Positions 25,272 through 34,386 of a stretch of 53,519 bases of DNA are shown here, piece by piece. The position numbers and the translations under genes were made by a program. The stretch covers positions 1 through 53,519 of the forward strand of contig DKRJ01000019.1 of assembly GCA_002472145.1 (NCBI GenBank), given 5' to 3'. A model generated the notes under the pieces. The model had not been told where the DNA came from, did not search any database, and was given only the letters and a program-made list of their open reading frames with translations. This DNA comes from Clostridiales bacterium UBA7285 (lineage in GTDB: Bacteria; Bacillota; Clostridia; Peptostreptococcales; Anaerovoracaceae). Positions within the stretch are counted from its first letter, which is position 1. Each line of letters starts with the position of its first letter.

Positions 25272-25356
25272 TGGTGCGGTCAAAGGGACTTGAACCCCCA
25301 TGAGTCTCCTCACACGGACCTGAACCGTGCGCGTCTGCCAATTCCGCCATGACCGC
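25272..25356 (-). tRNA. tRNA-Leu(CAG)
   Basis: An 85-nt class II tRNA: acceptor GCGGTCA/TGACCGC, anticodon stem CACGG/CCGTG with loop TTCAGGT (anticodon CAG), a long variable arm TGAGGAGACTCA, T-loop in GGTTCAAGTCC, encoded CCA. Confidence 0.97.
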
Positions 25357-25376
25357 ATATTTTTGTCACGTGTTAT

Positions 25377-25404
25377 ATTATACACAATTCGCGTGAATTG
25401 GCAA
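25377..25404 (-). promoter_or_regulatory. Promoter of the tRNA-Leu/tRNA-Pro unit
   Basis: Minus-strand TTGCCA (25399-25404) and perfect TATAAT (25377-25382), 16-bp spacer, 20 bp before tRNA-Leu. The rest of 25357-25477 is empty. Confidence 0.75.
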
Positions 25405-25477
25405 GGAAAAAAGTATCAAATTCGGTCTCTGAGCAAAAACGTCATCAGACGATATGCGGCCGGAATTCTTCAGAGTT

Positions 25478-26901
25478 TCAGGAAATAGGCCCTGCATACC
25501 CCTTATAGGAAGAATAACCAGCCGAACGTGATTTTGAACTGATTACAAGGTAGTACGAAATCGCGATCGGCACCCAGTAATATGAAAACGCAATGAAATC
25601 GCTCGGGGCGTTGTTCGCAATCACAAAAATGGCATCCATCGCAATCAGTACCAGATATTTTTCATTATTAGACCTCAAAAATAATTTTATGAGCCTTACA
25701 AAGATATACAGACAGATCACCAGGAAAGCAGCCGAGATTATCACTCCGTAATTGCTCAGCAATTCTATCCAGAAACTGTGCGGATTCGGGATCAGCTGCG
25801 GTTCCTCATTCTGCAGATACTTTTCAACTCCGCTCGGGCCGAACCCAAGTCCGTATGTTTCACGGAACATCCCACGCAGTGATTCGCCATACAGGCTGAG
25901 ACGCATAAACATAGAGCCGTGGCCGGCATTAGCGTTTGAGACCTGTACCTTCACCTGCGAAGAAAATCTCTCCTCTCTCTGCATGACAGCAATCAAGCCG
26001 GGTTCCATATCGATTTTCAGTATTTTGTAAACCAATGAGATCAACAGGTTGAAGATCTGATTGGCAAAGAGATACGCCGCGACGAACCAGGCTGCTCCGG
26101 CAGCCCAGAACTGCCATTTCGGTTTCATTATTATGAAGTATAGAAGCAGCCCGATGACTTCGGCGAGCAGACATATCCACGCGTCGTCGCGCAATAATGT
26201 CAGTATCATAAGAGTAAGCACGAAGCCACACCGGAGATTTTTCCGGTAGAATAATTTTTGTTCGGAAAGAACACAGGTGAAAAAATCACCAGGAGTGCAC
26301 ACAGATCATTCGGGTTGTAGAAAAATCCGCTCGACTCGAAGCGCATCATTTCAACAGAGAGATTTGAAACATCCGTGGAGAAATTGGAGCGTGGATCTGT
26401 AAGCATGGAAAACGGGAAATGCCATCCCGTGGAAAATTCTATGAGCGAGATCACCATTACCACAAGCATCGATATACGTATCGCCTGCAGCATGGGCTCA
26501 ACGTTCCTGGTACAAAGAAGCAGTTCCACTATGCAGAAAACGCCTGCGAAGCAGAGAGCCAGCCGGACAGCCTCTTTCATTCCCTCCTTATATTGAAAAT
26601 GCGTGTTCAGGTAAAGAGATACCATCGCATATACTAACCAGACGAGCAGAAAAATATATAGGATCATCTCCGGCCTTAAACGGACGGAAAATTCGCGCCG
26701 TATGATTTTCCGTATAAGCAGCGCCAGAAACAAGCAGGGAATGAACGTGCGGAACAGCGTGGCTGACACTCCCATAATTTTGATGCTGCCGGGCCACAAG
26801 TCACCGAAGAAAAGATAAATACTCAGCACGGAAAGCACAGTTAGCAACAAATCTTTCCGGCTGTGCTTTGTTTGAAGCATCACCATTTTTCTAAAAAACA
26901 C
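25478..26901 (-). pseudogene. O-antigen polymerase/ligase-like membrane protein, one frameshift
   Basis: Two overlapping reading frames together give one multi-pass membrane protein of about 475 residues in the Wzy_C/O-antigen ligase style. The N-terminal half has about six hydrophobic segments and ends ...FYNPNDLCALLVIFSPVFF. The other frame continues with SEQKLFYRKN, further membrane segments, a long outer loop (~VQVSNANAGHGSMFMRLSLYGESLRGM, PNPHSFWIELLSNYG) and a final helix group. Adding one A to the AAA at 26266-26268 restores the frame exactly. The NPN...HSFW pattern is that of enzymes polymerising or ligating lipid-linked glycans. The start is unclear: GTG at 26901 or ATG at 26886, neither with ideal ribosome-site spacing. 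It is divergent from a second, intact family member. Confidence 0.82.
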
Positions 26902-27181
26902 TCCCTGTCAGAACCTGACAACAATACATCATGAATGACGGTTTTCATAATATTACAATATTATAGACAATTTTCATGTATATCATATACGTCGTTTAGT
27001 GCCAATATCAGCATCATTTTCTGCGGGCAGAGCAAGTACATTGGCGAATCACCCGATAAGCGGCAAATTGAAACTGCATTCGAATTGGCTCGTTTTTTTT
27101 CTGTTCTTATGGTAGAATTAAAAAGTTGAATTTGCAATTAACGCTGGAAAATCGTTGCCGATTTATAGGAAAACAGTTTTC
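26902..27181. other. Divergent intergenic region between two polymerase-like genes
   Basis: AT-rich, no gene. A TAGAAT at 27113-27118 could be a plus-strand -10 box, but no good -35 sits at the right distance. Bidirectional control of the two membrane-protein genes from here is plausible only from position. Confidence 0.35.
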
Positions 27182-28552
27182 ATGAATACTGCCATTGACC
27201 AGATAATCAAACTTAACGAAAGGCTGGGGCTCAGGGTCACTTCCTTTCTCTCATCTCTTATCTTTTCATCAGCTTTCATTTATTGGATACTGCGTCCGGC
27301 ACTTTCATTACAATATCTGGGCTACTTTTTTATTGTCGCCGTCTCACTGGCAGCCATGCTGAGCATCTCACAAAAACCTGCAGTGGAAAAACCGAACAAA
27401 ATGATCCTGCTCTGCCTCTTGCTGCTGGGCTTCTTCTATTTCGTTGCTGCTGTAAGATTCAGAGAAACAGGCAAACTGTACAGAAGCCTGTCGTTTGCGG
27501 TATTTGTGCCTCTTATCATGTACCTGCTATCCGGAAAAGACAGCCGTGCGCGTTTTATTGACGCTTTTGCCAACGGAAGTATCGTAGGCCTCATATTCCT
27601 TTCCGTCGCATCTGCTTTTAAAGCTCCGATTTTTGATACGCAATACTCATCAATATTACTGAATCCGAATTACCTCGCAGCGACTGTGAGTGTGTTCTAC
27701 GTGTGTTTGATATATAAACTGTTTACGTCCCTTTTTTCATTAAGCAAGCCGCGGGTGGCCATGCTTTCAGTCTGCATCGGCATCTCCCTGACTTTGATAA
27801 TACTGTCAGAGTCGCGTACCGGATTATTATGTGTCGCCGCTTCTTCAATCGCCGCATTGATCGTTCAAATTTCCGGTTCAAAAAGGAAAAACAAGATAAG
27901 GAAATTATTCAAATATTTGATTGCTGTCGCATTGATCAGCATCATAGTCATCCCTTGCTACCATAAAACCATAAGTTTTGTGAGTTCCAAAATAATTACA
28001 TTCGATGCGGATAAAACAGGCCAAGCGTCTTTTTTCACCATGGAATCCTATGAAACGGTAGATGCCGAAGATTTAGGAAAAAACAAAAATTCCGATGCAA
28101 CTTTCTCAGAATCGCTTCATTCCGCCATAAAACGATCGGGGAAAGGCATCGATGAGGATACGACCGATATCAGTACGGGCAGATTCGGTATCTGGAAGTC
28201 ATGCATCGATTCGCTGAACTTGCGTGGACATTCCGACAGCGAAAAGTTTTACGCTCCTTACAGAGACGCTTATATCAATGATACTCATAACATGTTTCTT
28301 GCTGTGGGGTTCGGCGCCGGGTATCCTGCTATGATTGCACTTATTGCATATATGATATGCTGCTTCATGCTTTATTTCCGTACGATGAGGTCGTTCTTAC
28401 GCGTGGGAAAATTTGACAGGGCTGCTTTCTTCTTTCTGGTCTTTTCGCCTGTCTTCTTCATCGAGGGGATGCTGTCCGATTCGTTTTTACCTACCCTTTC
28501 GATCGTAGGCGTTCCGTTCTGGTTCAACGTTCCTCTGAGCAGAGAGTATTAA
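27182..28552 (+). CDS. O-antigen polymerase/ligase-family membrane protein (Wzy-like)
   Basis: A 456-residue integral membrane protein with ten or more hydrophobic stretches. The Wzy_C-type core is visible: NPNYLAATVSVFYV near residue 165, SESRTGLLCVAASS near residue 213, a large hydrophilic loop (~270-375) and YINDTHNMFLAVGFGAGYPAMIAL near residue 380. These proteins polymerise or transfer undecaprenyl-linked oligosaccharides outside the membrane. The loop is long, acidic and Ser/Thr-rich. I start at the ATG at 27182; a TTG nine codons upstream is in frame with a weak GGAAA. It heads a plus-strand unit with the flippase and a glycosyltransferase. Confidence 0.85.
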   Translation: MNTAIDQIIKLNERLGLRVTSFLSSLIFSSAFIYWILRPALSLQYLGYFFIVAVSLAAMLSISQKPAVEKPNKMILLCLLLLGFFYFVAAVRFRETGKLYRSLSFAVFVPLIMYLLSGKDSRARFIDAFANGSIVGLIFLSVASAFKAPIFDTQYSSILLNPNYLAATVSVFYVCLIYKLFTSLFSLSKPRVAMLSVCIGISLTLIILSESRTGLLCVAASSIAALIVQISGSKRKNKIRKLFKYLIAVALISIIVIPCYHKTISFVSSKIITFDADKTGQASFFTMESYETVDAEDLGKNKNSDATFSESLHSAIKRSGKGIDEDTTDISTGRFGIWKSCIDSLNLRGHSDSEKFYAPYRDAYINDTHNMFLAVGFGAGYPAMIALIAYMICCFMLYFRTMRSFLRVGKFDRAAFFFLVFSPVFFIEGMLSDSFLPTLSIVGVPFWFNVPLSREY

Positions 28553-28566
28553 ATCGGGTGCACGTC

Positions 28567-29883
28567 ATGTTTGATCTTCCTAAAATCGATAAAAAAGGCG
28601 CCGCAAAAAAACTCTTTTCAACCGGTTTTTTCCATGTTTTCGGTTCGAATGTAATAAACTACCTGCTTGCTTTTTTCTGCAGCGTTTTTGTCATCGCCAT
28701 CGTTTCAAAGAACGAATACGGCGTATATTCAACGGCTCTTAACCGACTGTCCTTCTTCACTCTCGCCTCAGCCCTCGGTTTGATCTCCGGGGTCCTTCAG
28801 GTCGGAAGTGAAAACGCGAAGAACCCTGCCGTTAATTTGGAAGTCTATCAATTCGGTCTGAGCCGTGGAGCGGCGTTCAATTTGATCCTCGGTGGCGCGA
28901 TCCTGGTTTGCTCTTTCTTCATTCCTGAGAAGATCCAGGGATCAAACCATTACCTTGCGATGCTTTCATTCATTCCTTTCGTCGAATGCATCAATGGGTT
29001 TCAAAAGGTGTATTTTCGAACGACGTTAAATAACAAAGCGTTCGCTTATCTGAATACGACAAGTTCCGTTCTCCTGGTGATCTGCTCCGTCGTCGGTGCA
29101 TATTTATGGAAAATACCGGGGCTGATCATAGGCAGATACGTTGCAGCCCTGCTCACTGATCTGGCCGGCAGTCTGGTATTCAAAGCCCCGTTAGGACTGA
29201 CCTTCAGACGCTGTGAGAAAAAAATGAAAGACCTCATCATGAAGATATCCCTTGTTTCCATGATGAACAACGGGATTTCCTCGCTACTTTCGATATTTGA
29301 CATTTTCGTAATAAGCGAAGTCATCGCAGATGAGGCTGTCGTCGCAGAGTATAAAGCAGCGATAATGATACCTACCGCTGCGTCTTTTGTCACACAGGCA
29401 GTCATCACATACGTCTATCCGTATTTTTCACTTAACAGGAACAACAAATCCTGGGTCAAGACCCGCTTCAAACAGGTCATACTGATCATGGGCGCCGTAA
29501 ACCTCGTCATAAGCCTGATATTGTTTATTTTCGCTCCGTTCATAGTAAAACTCTTTTTCGGGGAAAGATATATGGGATCAGTCGGTATATTCCGCATCTC
29601 GTCAATCAACGTATTTTTCCTTGGAACATTCAGGATGATACCGGGCAACCTGCTCGTGACCCAGCGTAAACTGCGGTATAACTTTTTCGTTACGCTTGCG
29701 TCGGGAGTGCTTAACGTGATCTCCAACTACGTACTTGTGTCAAGGATCGGCGCGATCGGTGCGGCGTGGACTACTTTGATAATAACTATGTTTTCCGGGT
29801 TCATGTTCATGACGTACTTCGTACATGTCATAAATGCATTGCCTGATACGGAGGCAGAGAATGAAGATACTGATAACAGGTAA
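28567..29883 (+). CDS. Polysaccharide flippase (Wzx/MATE-like)
   Basis: About 438 residues with roughly twelve transmembrane helices, of the polysaccharide-transporter (PST) branch of the MOP superfamily. The N-terminal amphipathic helix and GVYSTALNRLSFFTLASALGLISGVLQ, the central NNGISSLLSIFDIFVISEV and the final GAIGAAWTTLIITMFSG match Wzx organisation. It should flip undecaprenyl-diphosphate-linked repeat units across the membrane. A GTG at 28558 is three codons upstream of the ATG chosen; neither has a strong ribosome site. It begins 14 bp after the polymerase stop and its end overlaps the next glycosyltransferase by 23 bp. Confidence 0.87.
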   Translation: MFDLPKIDKKGAAKKLFSTGFFHVFGSNVINYLLAFFCSVFVIAIVSKNEYGVYSTALNRLSFFTLASALGLISGVLQVGSENAKNPAVNLEVYQFGLSRGAAFNLILGGAILVCSFFIPEKIQGSNHYLAMLSFIPFVECINGFQKVYFRTTLNNKAFAYLNTTSSVLLVICSVVGAYLWKIPGLIIGRYVAALLTDLAGSLVFKAPLGLTFRRCEKKMKDLIMKISLVSMMNNGISSLLSIFDIFVISEVIADEAVVAEYKAAIMIPTAASFVTQAVITYVYPYFSLNRNNKSWVKTRFKQVILIMGAVNLVISLILFIFAPFIVKLFFGERYMGSVGIFRISSINVFFLGTFRMIPGNLLVTQRKLRYNFFVTLASGVLNVISNYVLVSRIGAIGAAWTTLIITMFSGFMFMTYFVHVINALPDTEAENEDTDNR

Positions 29884-30994
29884 CGCCGCTTCTATATTCA
29901 TCAAGGTACTCGTTAAAAACTGCCTGCTTCCGGAAAACGATGTGACTTTGATCCGCCTTTCGGATGATGATTCCTGCGATTATTACAGAAATCTCGGATG
30001 CAAAGTCCTCACAGTAGATCCTCCATTGCTTGCCCGCATCCCGAAGATAAGAAGTTTCGCCTTGAGATCGCTCACTCGCAGACAAACGAAATACGGAGAT
30101 TATGACGTCATCCATGTCATGCAGATGACACGCGACGGATACCGCTCCGTCAGCTTCGCGAACAGAAATAATGCTCGATATATCATCACGTATTTCGGAA
30201 GTGATCTGCTGAGGGAGGAAAACGATTTTCTCCTTGATCAGCGTCAGGCACTTGATAAGACAGCTTTCATAACTGTCCCATCTGTAATAATGGAAACCAG
30301 ATTCCATCAGGTTTTCGGCTCCGAATACGATGGAAAACTCCGCCGGATCGTTCTCGAAACGGATATATTGAAGAGGATGTCTGATGTCTGCAAAGCGGAA
30401 GGGAATAGGGTCATCGCCAATTCAAAGGAATACTACGGACTTAACGAATCAGACGTTACTATAGCTATTGGTTATAATGCGTTCCCAGCTCAAAACCACA
30501 TACCGGTCATCCGAGCTCTTTCCGCAAGTGATTTAAAAAATAACAGAAACATCGTCCTGCTCCTTCAACTGACTTACGGCGCCCCGTCCCCGGATTATAC
30601 GGCCGAGGTCGAAAATGCTCTAAGGCAAAGCGGTTTCAGGTATAAAATTTTTACGGATTTCATGGATCCCTATGACAGCCTGCGTTTTAGATACGCTGCC
30701 GATATAATGATACATTCACAGCGTACAGACGCTTTTTCAGCATCGGTCAGAGAGCATCTCGCAGCCGACACGCTCGTGATAAACTTTAGCGGCATCAATT
30801 ACGAAGAATATAAAAAAGCAAGCGTCTTCTATGAAGAATTTGACTCCATAGATGAGATACCTGCTATTATACAGCGGCATATAGCGGAAGGGAAAATCCG
30901 CCCTGAGAATTATTCTAAGATGATGAGTCTCTTTCCTTTTGAGAAATATGTTGAAGGCTGGCGCGATATTTATCGGCAGGCGTTCACTTCTTGA
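29861..30994 (+). CDS. Glycosyltransferase, GT-B fold
   Basis: A 377-residue cytoplasmic protein. The N-terminal Rossmann domain begins MKILITGNAASIFIKVL and contains DVIHVMQM and the ITYFGSDLLREE segment. The C-terminal half has LLQLTYGA...DYTAEVENAL, FMDPYDSLRFRYAADIMIHSQRTDAFSASVREHLAADTLVINFSG, typical of the second GT-B domain where an acidic residue binds the nucleotide sugar. The canonical E(x7)E motif is not obvious, so it is a divergent GT4-like or TDP-type enzyme. GGAGG precedes the chosen ATG. It overlaps the flippase 5' and the convergent amidotransferase by 11 bp at its 3' end. Confidence 0.8.
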   Translation: MKILITGNAASIFIKVLVKNCLLPENDVTLIRLSDDDSCDYYRNLGCKVLTVDPPLLARIPKIRSFALRSLTRRQTKYGDYDVIHVMQMTRDGYRSVSFANRNNARYIITYFGSDLLREENDFLLDQRQALDKTAFITVPSVIMETRFHQVFGSEYDGKLRRIVLETDILKRMSDVCKAEGNRVIANSKEYYGLNESDVTIAIGYNAFPAQNHIPVIRALSASDLKNNRNIVLLLQLTYGAPSPDYTAEVENALRQSGFRYKIFTDFMDPYDSLRFRYAADIMIHSQRTDAFSASVREHLAADTLVINFSGINYEEYKKASVFYEEFDSIDEIPAIIQRHIAEGKIRPENYSKMMSLFPFEKYVEGWRDIYRQAFTS

Positions 30995-32129
30995 ACTTCC
31001 AGTAGAGGTAGTTCAGTACCTTGTACGATAATGTCGTATCTTCCACTTTATAATCGCTGTGCTGATGCGGCTCTGAATTCATCATCTCTTCAAACTCGGC
31101 ATCTGTTATGCCGAGAGTTTTCTTTATGAAGGATATGTACTCATTCATGAGGCTTTCGTCGTAAAGCGGTTCCGAAAGTTCCTTAAGAGCTTCTTCACGT
31201 GTCATCTGGCCGCTCACGATCATGCTGGACAGATGCGCTTCTCTCTTATCGGTTCCGAATTTTTTAGGGATCCAGTAGACCTGAACGAAGGCGGTGAGGA
31301 TATTTTCGAGATGTTTCCTTCCATAGTATTCGAATCCGCAGAAGTCAGCCAGCTCATTAAACGCGCGGTCGCGATTGTAGTCTATGTAATTCAACGGCCT
31401 CGGGCTCTTGATCCCCAGAACTTTGTCATTGATCTGCTTTTGAGCAGAAGAGATGAATTTCAGTTTGTCTACTGGTTCAGGATCAAAACGCTTTGCTATA
31501 TCCTTAATGTTTACCACATCGCTGGCGCTGTGGGTGTTCTCCTGAATAACTATTGACTCCAGAGCAAAATTCCCTCCGGACAGGAAATATTTGATTTTCT
31601 CCTCTTTCATTTTGTCGTACAGGAAAGCAAAGAGGATATCGTCCTGAGGGGCGGCAAGGTTTGGGACTCCGGCTTTCATATACGCTTTTATCAGTGCGTT
31701 GTACTGCTTCGCGTCCGGTTTGATCACTTCAAATTGAAATCCTGTCTTATCGATCAACTTGCGGATATTAGACTTGGATATCTCTGTGTCAAACCCGTCG
31801 TCAATGTGTATGGCAAGGACCCTGAGCCCCCATTTGTATCCAAGGTAAGCGAGGTATGATGAGTCAAGGCCGCCTGAGATACCCATGATGCAGTCATATT
31901 TCTTTCCTTTTCCTTCGTTTTTTACTTTGGAAAGCAGATTCTCGAGTTTCCTTCGGCCTTCTTCGTTAGGAAAATAGGTCTTCTCCATTTCCTTATAGGC
32001 CTGATTGCAGTAATTGCAATGACCTTCCGCATCAAAAGAAATGGATGGCGCATTTTTGCTGTCCATGATGCATCTGGTGCATCTTCTGAAATCATGAGCG
32101 TTTTCAGTATGGGTGGTTTTTGTCGTCAT
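30984..32129 (-). CDS. N-acetyl sugar amidotransferase (WbpG/PseA-type)
   Basis: A 381-residue PP-loop ATPase. A Cys2-Cys2 zinc site (Cys17, 20, 38, 41 in RRCTRCIMD and CNYCNQ) precedes the PP-loop SGGLDSSY (~85-92). The rest matches proteins named N-acetyl sugar amidotransferase, which include Pseudomonas WbpG and Campylobacter PseA. They adenylate an acetamido sugar and use ammonia, from HisH/HisF-like partners in WbpG, to form an acetamidino group. No glutaminase or cyclase partner is encoded nearby. It is the last gene of the nine-gene minus-strand operon and overlaps the upstream glycosyltransferase by 26 bp. Confidence 0.9.
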   Translation of the reverse strand: MTTKTTHTENAHDFRRCTRCIMDSKNAPSISFDAEGHCNYCNQAYKEMEKTYFPNEEGRRKLENLLSKVKNEGKGKKYDCIMGISGGLDSSYLAYLGYKWGLRVLAIHIDDGFDTEISKSNIRKLIDKTGFQFEVIKPDAKQYNALIKAYMKAGVPNLAAPQDDILFAFLYDKMKEEKIKYFLSGGNFALESIVIQENTHSASDVVNIKDIAKRFDPEPVDKLKFISSAQKQINDKVLGIKSPRPLNYIDYNRDRAFNELADFCGFEYYGRKHLENILTAFVQVYWIPKKFGTDKREAHLSSMIVSGQMTREEALKELSEPLYDESLMNEYISFIKKTLGITDAEFEEMMNSEPHQHSDYKVEDTTLSYKVLNYLYWKFKK

Positions 32130-33285
32130 CTTTTATCATCGTCGAAAATGCGTCTGTCAATTTGACGGATTCATTTTCCCAGCACAGTTCCTCCGCCGCA
32201 TGTGCGATATTTCGTTTGTATTTCAAGTAATTATCTTTATCGGATCTCATCTGATGCACTACCCGATCGATATCGTTTTGATCATCATATGAGCATGTAA
32301 GTCCGACCCCGTACGAATCAACGATTTTCTTCATCTCAGGCAGAGATGAAGCGATGACGGGTGTGCATGCCTGAATGCTTTCAAAAAGTTTATTCGGCAA
32401 AGCAAGCCTGTAGCTTTCCGTAACCGGTTCGATTATCATCATGCTTGCGTCCGCAGCGCCGATATATTTCACGAGTTCTGTATTGGGAACTGCATCATGC
32501 CAGTATATCCTGTCAGAGACACCCTCCTTCGCTGCCAGTGAAACAAGTGAGTCCTTATATCCGTCTGAACTCTCATTGCCGACTATTGCAAGCCTGAGAG
32601 AAATGTCGCTCTTTAAGCACGTGATCGTTTTCTCCAGGCCTCTGCCTTTGCAAAGAATCCCGTGATACATGAGGAAAAAACCAGAGCCGACCGTTTTCTC
32701 AAATTCGTCCCTTATTTCTGATGAGGCGGCTGTATCCTTCGCAGCTTTGAGAGGAATATTCCTTATTGCAAGGGGCAGTGAGTTCAAGGCATAGTAGTCC
32801 TTATACGCTTCAGCTACTCCGGAGTTGACGACGATCATAAGATTGCATTTTTTGATCAATTTTTTTTCGAGCATGCAGACTACTTTAATCTGCATGGAAG
32901 ATCTGACCGTATTGCGGGCTGGCTCAAACTCGTGAGCGTCATATATGAGAAAAGGTTTCTTCCCGGACTTGATCCTACGGGCATAAAGATACGCAATCAA
33001 CATTCCAACAACGTCATGCCCTGAAATGACGTCAGGTTCAAGATCTGAGACATGATCTCTCCATAAGCGGATCGCCTTTATCTTATCCGTTAATGAAGAC
33101 CCGCCGAATTTAGTGCCATATCTGTAGACGTCAAAGCCATGCACGATGTCGTGTCTGCCGCAGTCACCCGGATCGCCTTTTGCCATAACGAGAACTTCGG
33201 CACCGTTATTTTCATATGTGCTGAGTTCCCGTTCGTCACGGCTTTCATTCTCCCATTTATTGACACAGATTTTAAGTACTCTCAT
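32104..33285 (-). CDS. Glycosyltransferase family 4-like
   Basis: A 393-residue GT-B enzyme. The N-terminal part has ERELSTYENNGAEVLVMAKG and DVISGHDVVG. IYDAHEFEPAR marks the acceptor cleft. The donor domain carries YHGILCKGRGLEKTI, IVGNES, YIGAADASMMIIEP and YRLALPNKLFESIQACTPVIASSLPEM, the last being the GT4-type nucleotide-sugar motif with E at the expected place. The start at Met (33285) is set by the family N-terminus; the upstream in-frame Met would enter the preceding gene. It lies 14 bp after the Gfo/Idh gene. The donor sugar is unknown. Confidence 0.88.
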   Translation of the reverse strand: MRVLKICVNKWENESRDERELSTYENNGAEVLVMAKGDPGDCGRHDIVHGFDVYRYGTKFGGSSLTDKIKAIRLWRDHVSDLEPDVISGHDVVGMLIAYLYARRIKSGKKPFLIYDAHEFEPARNTVRSSMQIKVVCMLEKKLIKKCNLMIVVNSGVAEAYKDYYALNSLPLAIRNIPLKAAKDTAASSEIRDEFEKTVGSGFFLMYHGILCKGRGLEKTITCLKSDISLRLAIVGNESSDGYKDSLVSLAAKEGVSDRIYWHDAVPNTELVKYIGAADASMMIIEPVTESYRLALPNKLFESIQACTPVIASSLPEMKKIVDSYGVGLTCSYDDQNDIDRVVHQMRSDKDNYLKYKRNIAHAAEELCWENESVKLTDAFSTMIKDDDKNHPY

Positions 33286-33298
33286 ATAAGTATCCGAG

Positions 33299-34372
33299 TT
33301 AAAATTCGCCTTCCATATCCGTGCTGGCAAAATTATCAAGTGGCAGTTTCACCGGCATCCCGGTCTTCTGGCTCTTGTAGATAGCCAGGACCACTTCCAG
33401 CGCGTTGCGGCCGGCGACCGCATCGACGTAAGGCTTCCTGTCGTTCTCGATCGCGCCGATGACGTCCGCAAAAAGGCTTGTATGACCGTTGCCATAGACG
33501 TTGCTGGTCTGCTCTTTCAAGCCTTTATTCTTGCCATCAGCTTCGGTTTCGTCGGCAAACTGCCACACGTCGATGTTGTTGGTGGATGTTCCGCCGATCT
33601 TGACCGTTCCTTTTTCTCCAAAGATATAGAGAGTCTCTTCCAGATTCTTCGAATAGACGTTTGTAGTTCCTTCGACGGTGCAGATCGCGCCGTTCTTGAA
33701 TTTAATGACTGCCATACCGACGTCTTCCGCCTCGAGATAGTTATGGAACTGCTGGCGTGTCTGACCGTACACTTCTTCGATATCGTCGCCGAACATCCAT
33801 CTGAGGAGGTCGATGCCGTGGATGCACTGATTCATGAGGCATCCGCCGTCCTGGGCCCAGGTGCCTCTCCAAGGAGCCTGATCGTAATAGTCTTTATTGC
33901 GGTTCCATCTTACATTGATCGATCCGTGAGAAAGTCTTCCGAAGCGGCCCGCCTCGAGAGCCTTGCGCGCTTCCTGGACAGCCACGTTGAAGCGGTTCTG
34001 ATGGCATGCGCTGACCTTTACATGCATTTTTTCAGCGTGCTCGATGATCTTATCAGCGTCGGCGATGCTCATCGCGATCGGTTTCTCGATGATGCAGTTC
34101 ACGCCTTTGTCGATACAGTTAAGAGCGATCTCAGCGTGTATCCCGCTCTCGGTAGCGATAGATACCAGCGTCGGCTGCTCTTTTTCGATCATTTCCTTAT
34201 AGTCCGTATATCTGTGGATCGACTCGTCTTTTTCGAGTCCATATTTTGCGAGCAGCTGCTCCATCTTCTCAGGGAGTATGTCGCAGACCGCGACGATCTC
34301 GAGTTTATTGTTCAGCGCCGCCTTGATATGATTGACCGCGATCCTGCCGCAGCCGATGAGAGCGTATTTCAT
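33299..34372 (-). CDS. Gfo/Idh/MocA oxidoreductase (WbpB/WlbA-like)
   Basis: A 357-residue NAD-dependent sugar dehydrogenase. The Rossmann start is ALIGCGRIAVNHIKAAL, the EKPIAMS motif (~94-100) carries the catalytic Lys, and WRGTWAQDGGCLMNQCIHGIDLLRWMFG (~170) holds the second conserved active-site segment. This arrangement is that of WbpB/WlbA, which oxidises C3 of UDP-GlcNAc-uronate ahead of amination. Flanking genes for a UDP-sugar 6-dehydrogenase and a hexapeptide acetyltransferase strongly support that role. The equivalent step in Pseudomonas recycles NAD with 2-oxoglutarate. Confidence 0.9.
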   Translation of the reverse strand: MKYALIGCGRIAVNHIKAALNNKLEIVAVCDILPEKMEQLLAKYGLEKDESIHRYTDYKEMIEKEQPTLVSIATESGIHAEIALNCIDKGVNCIIEKPIAMSIADADKIIEHAEKMHVKVSACHQNRFNVAVQEARKALEAGRFGRLSHGSINVRWNRNKDYYDQAPWRGTWAQDGGCLMNQCIHGIDLLRWMFGDDIEEVYGQTRQQFHNYLEAEDVGMAVIKFKNGAICTVEGTTNVYSKNLEETLYIFGEKGTVKIGGTSTNNIDVWQFADETEADGKNKGLKEQTSNVYGNGHTSLFADVIGAIENDRKPYVDAVAGRNALEVVLAIYKSQKTGMPVKLPLDNFASTDMEGEF

Positions 34373-34386
34373 TGATCTCCTCCGAT

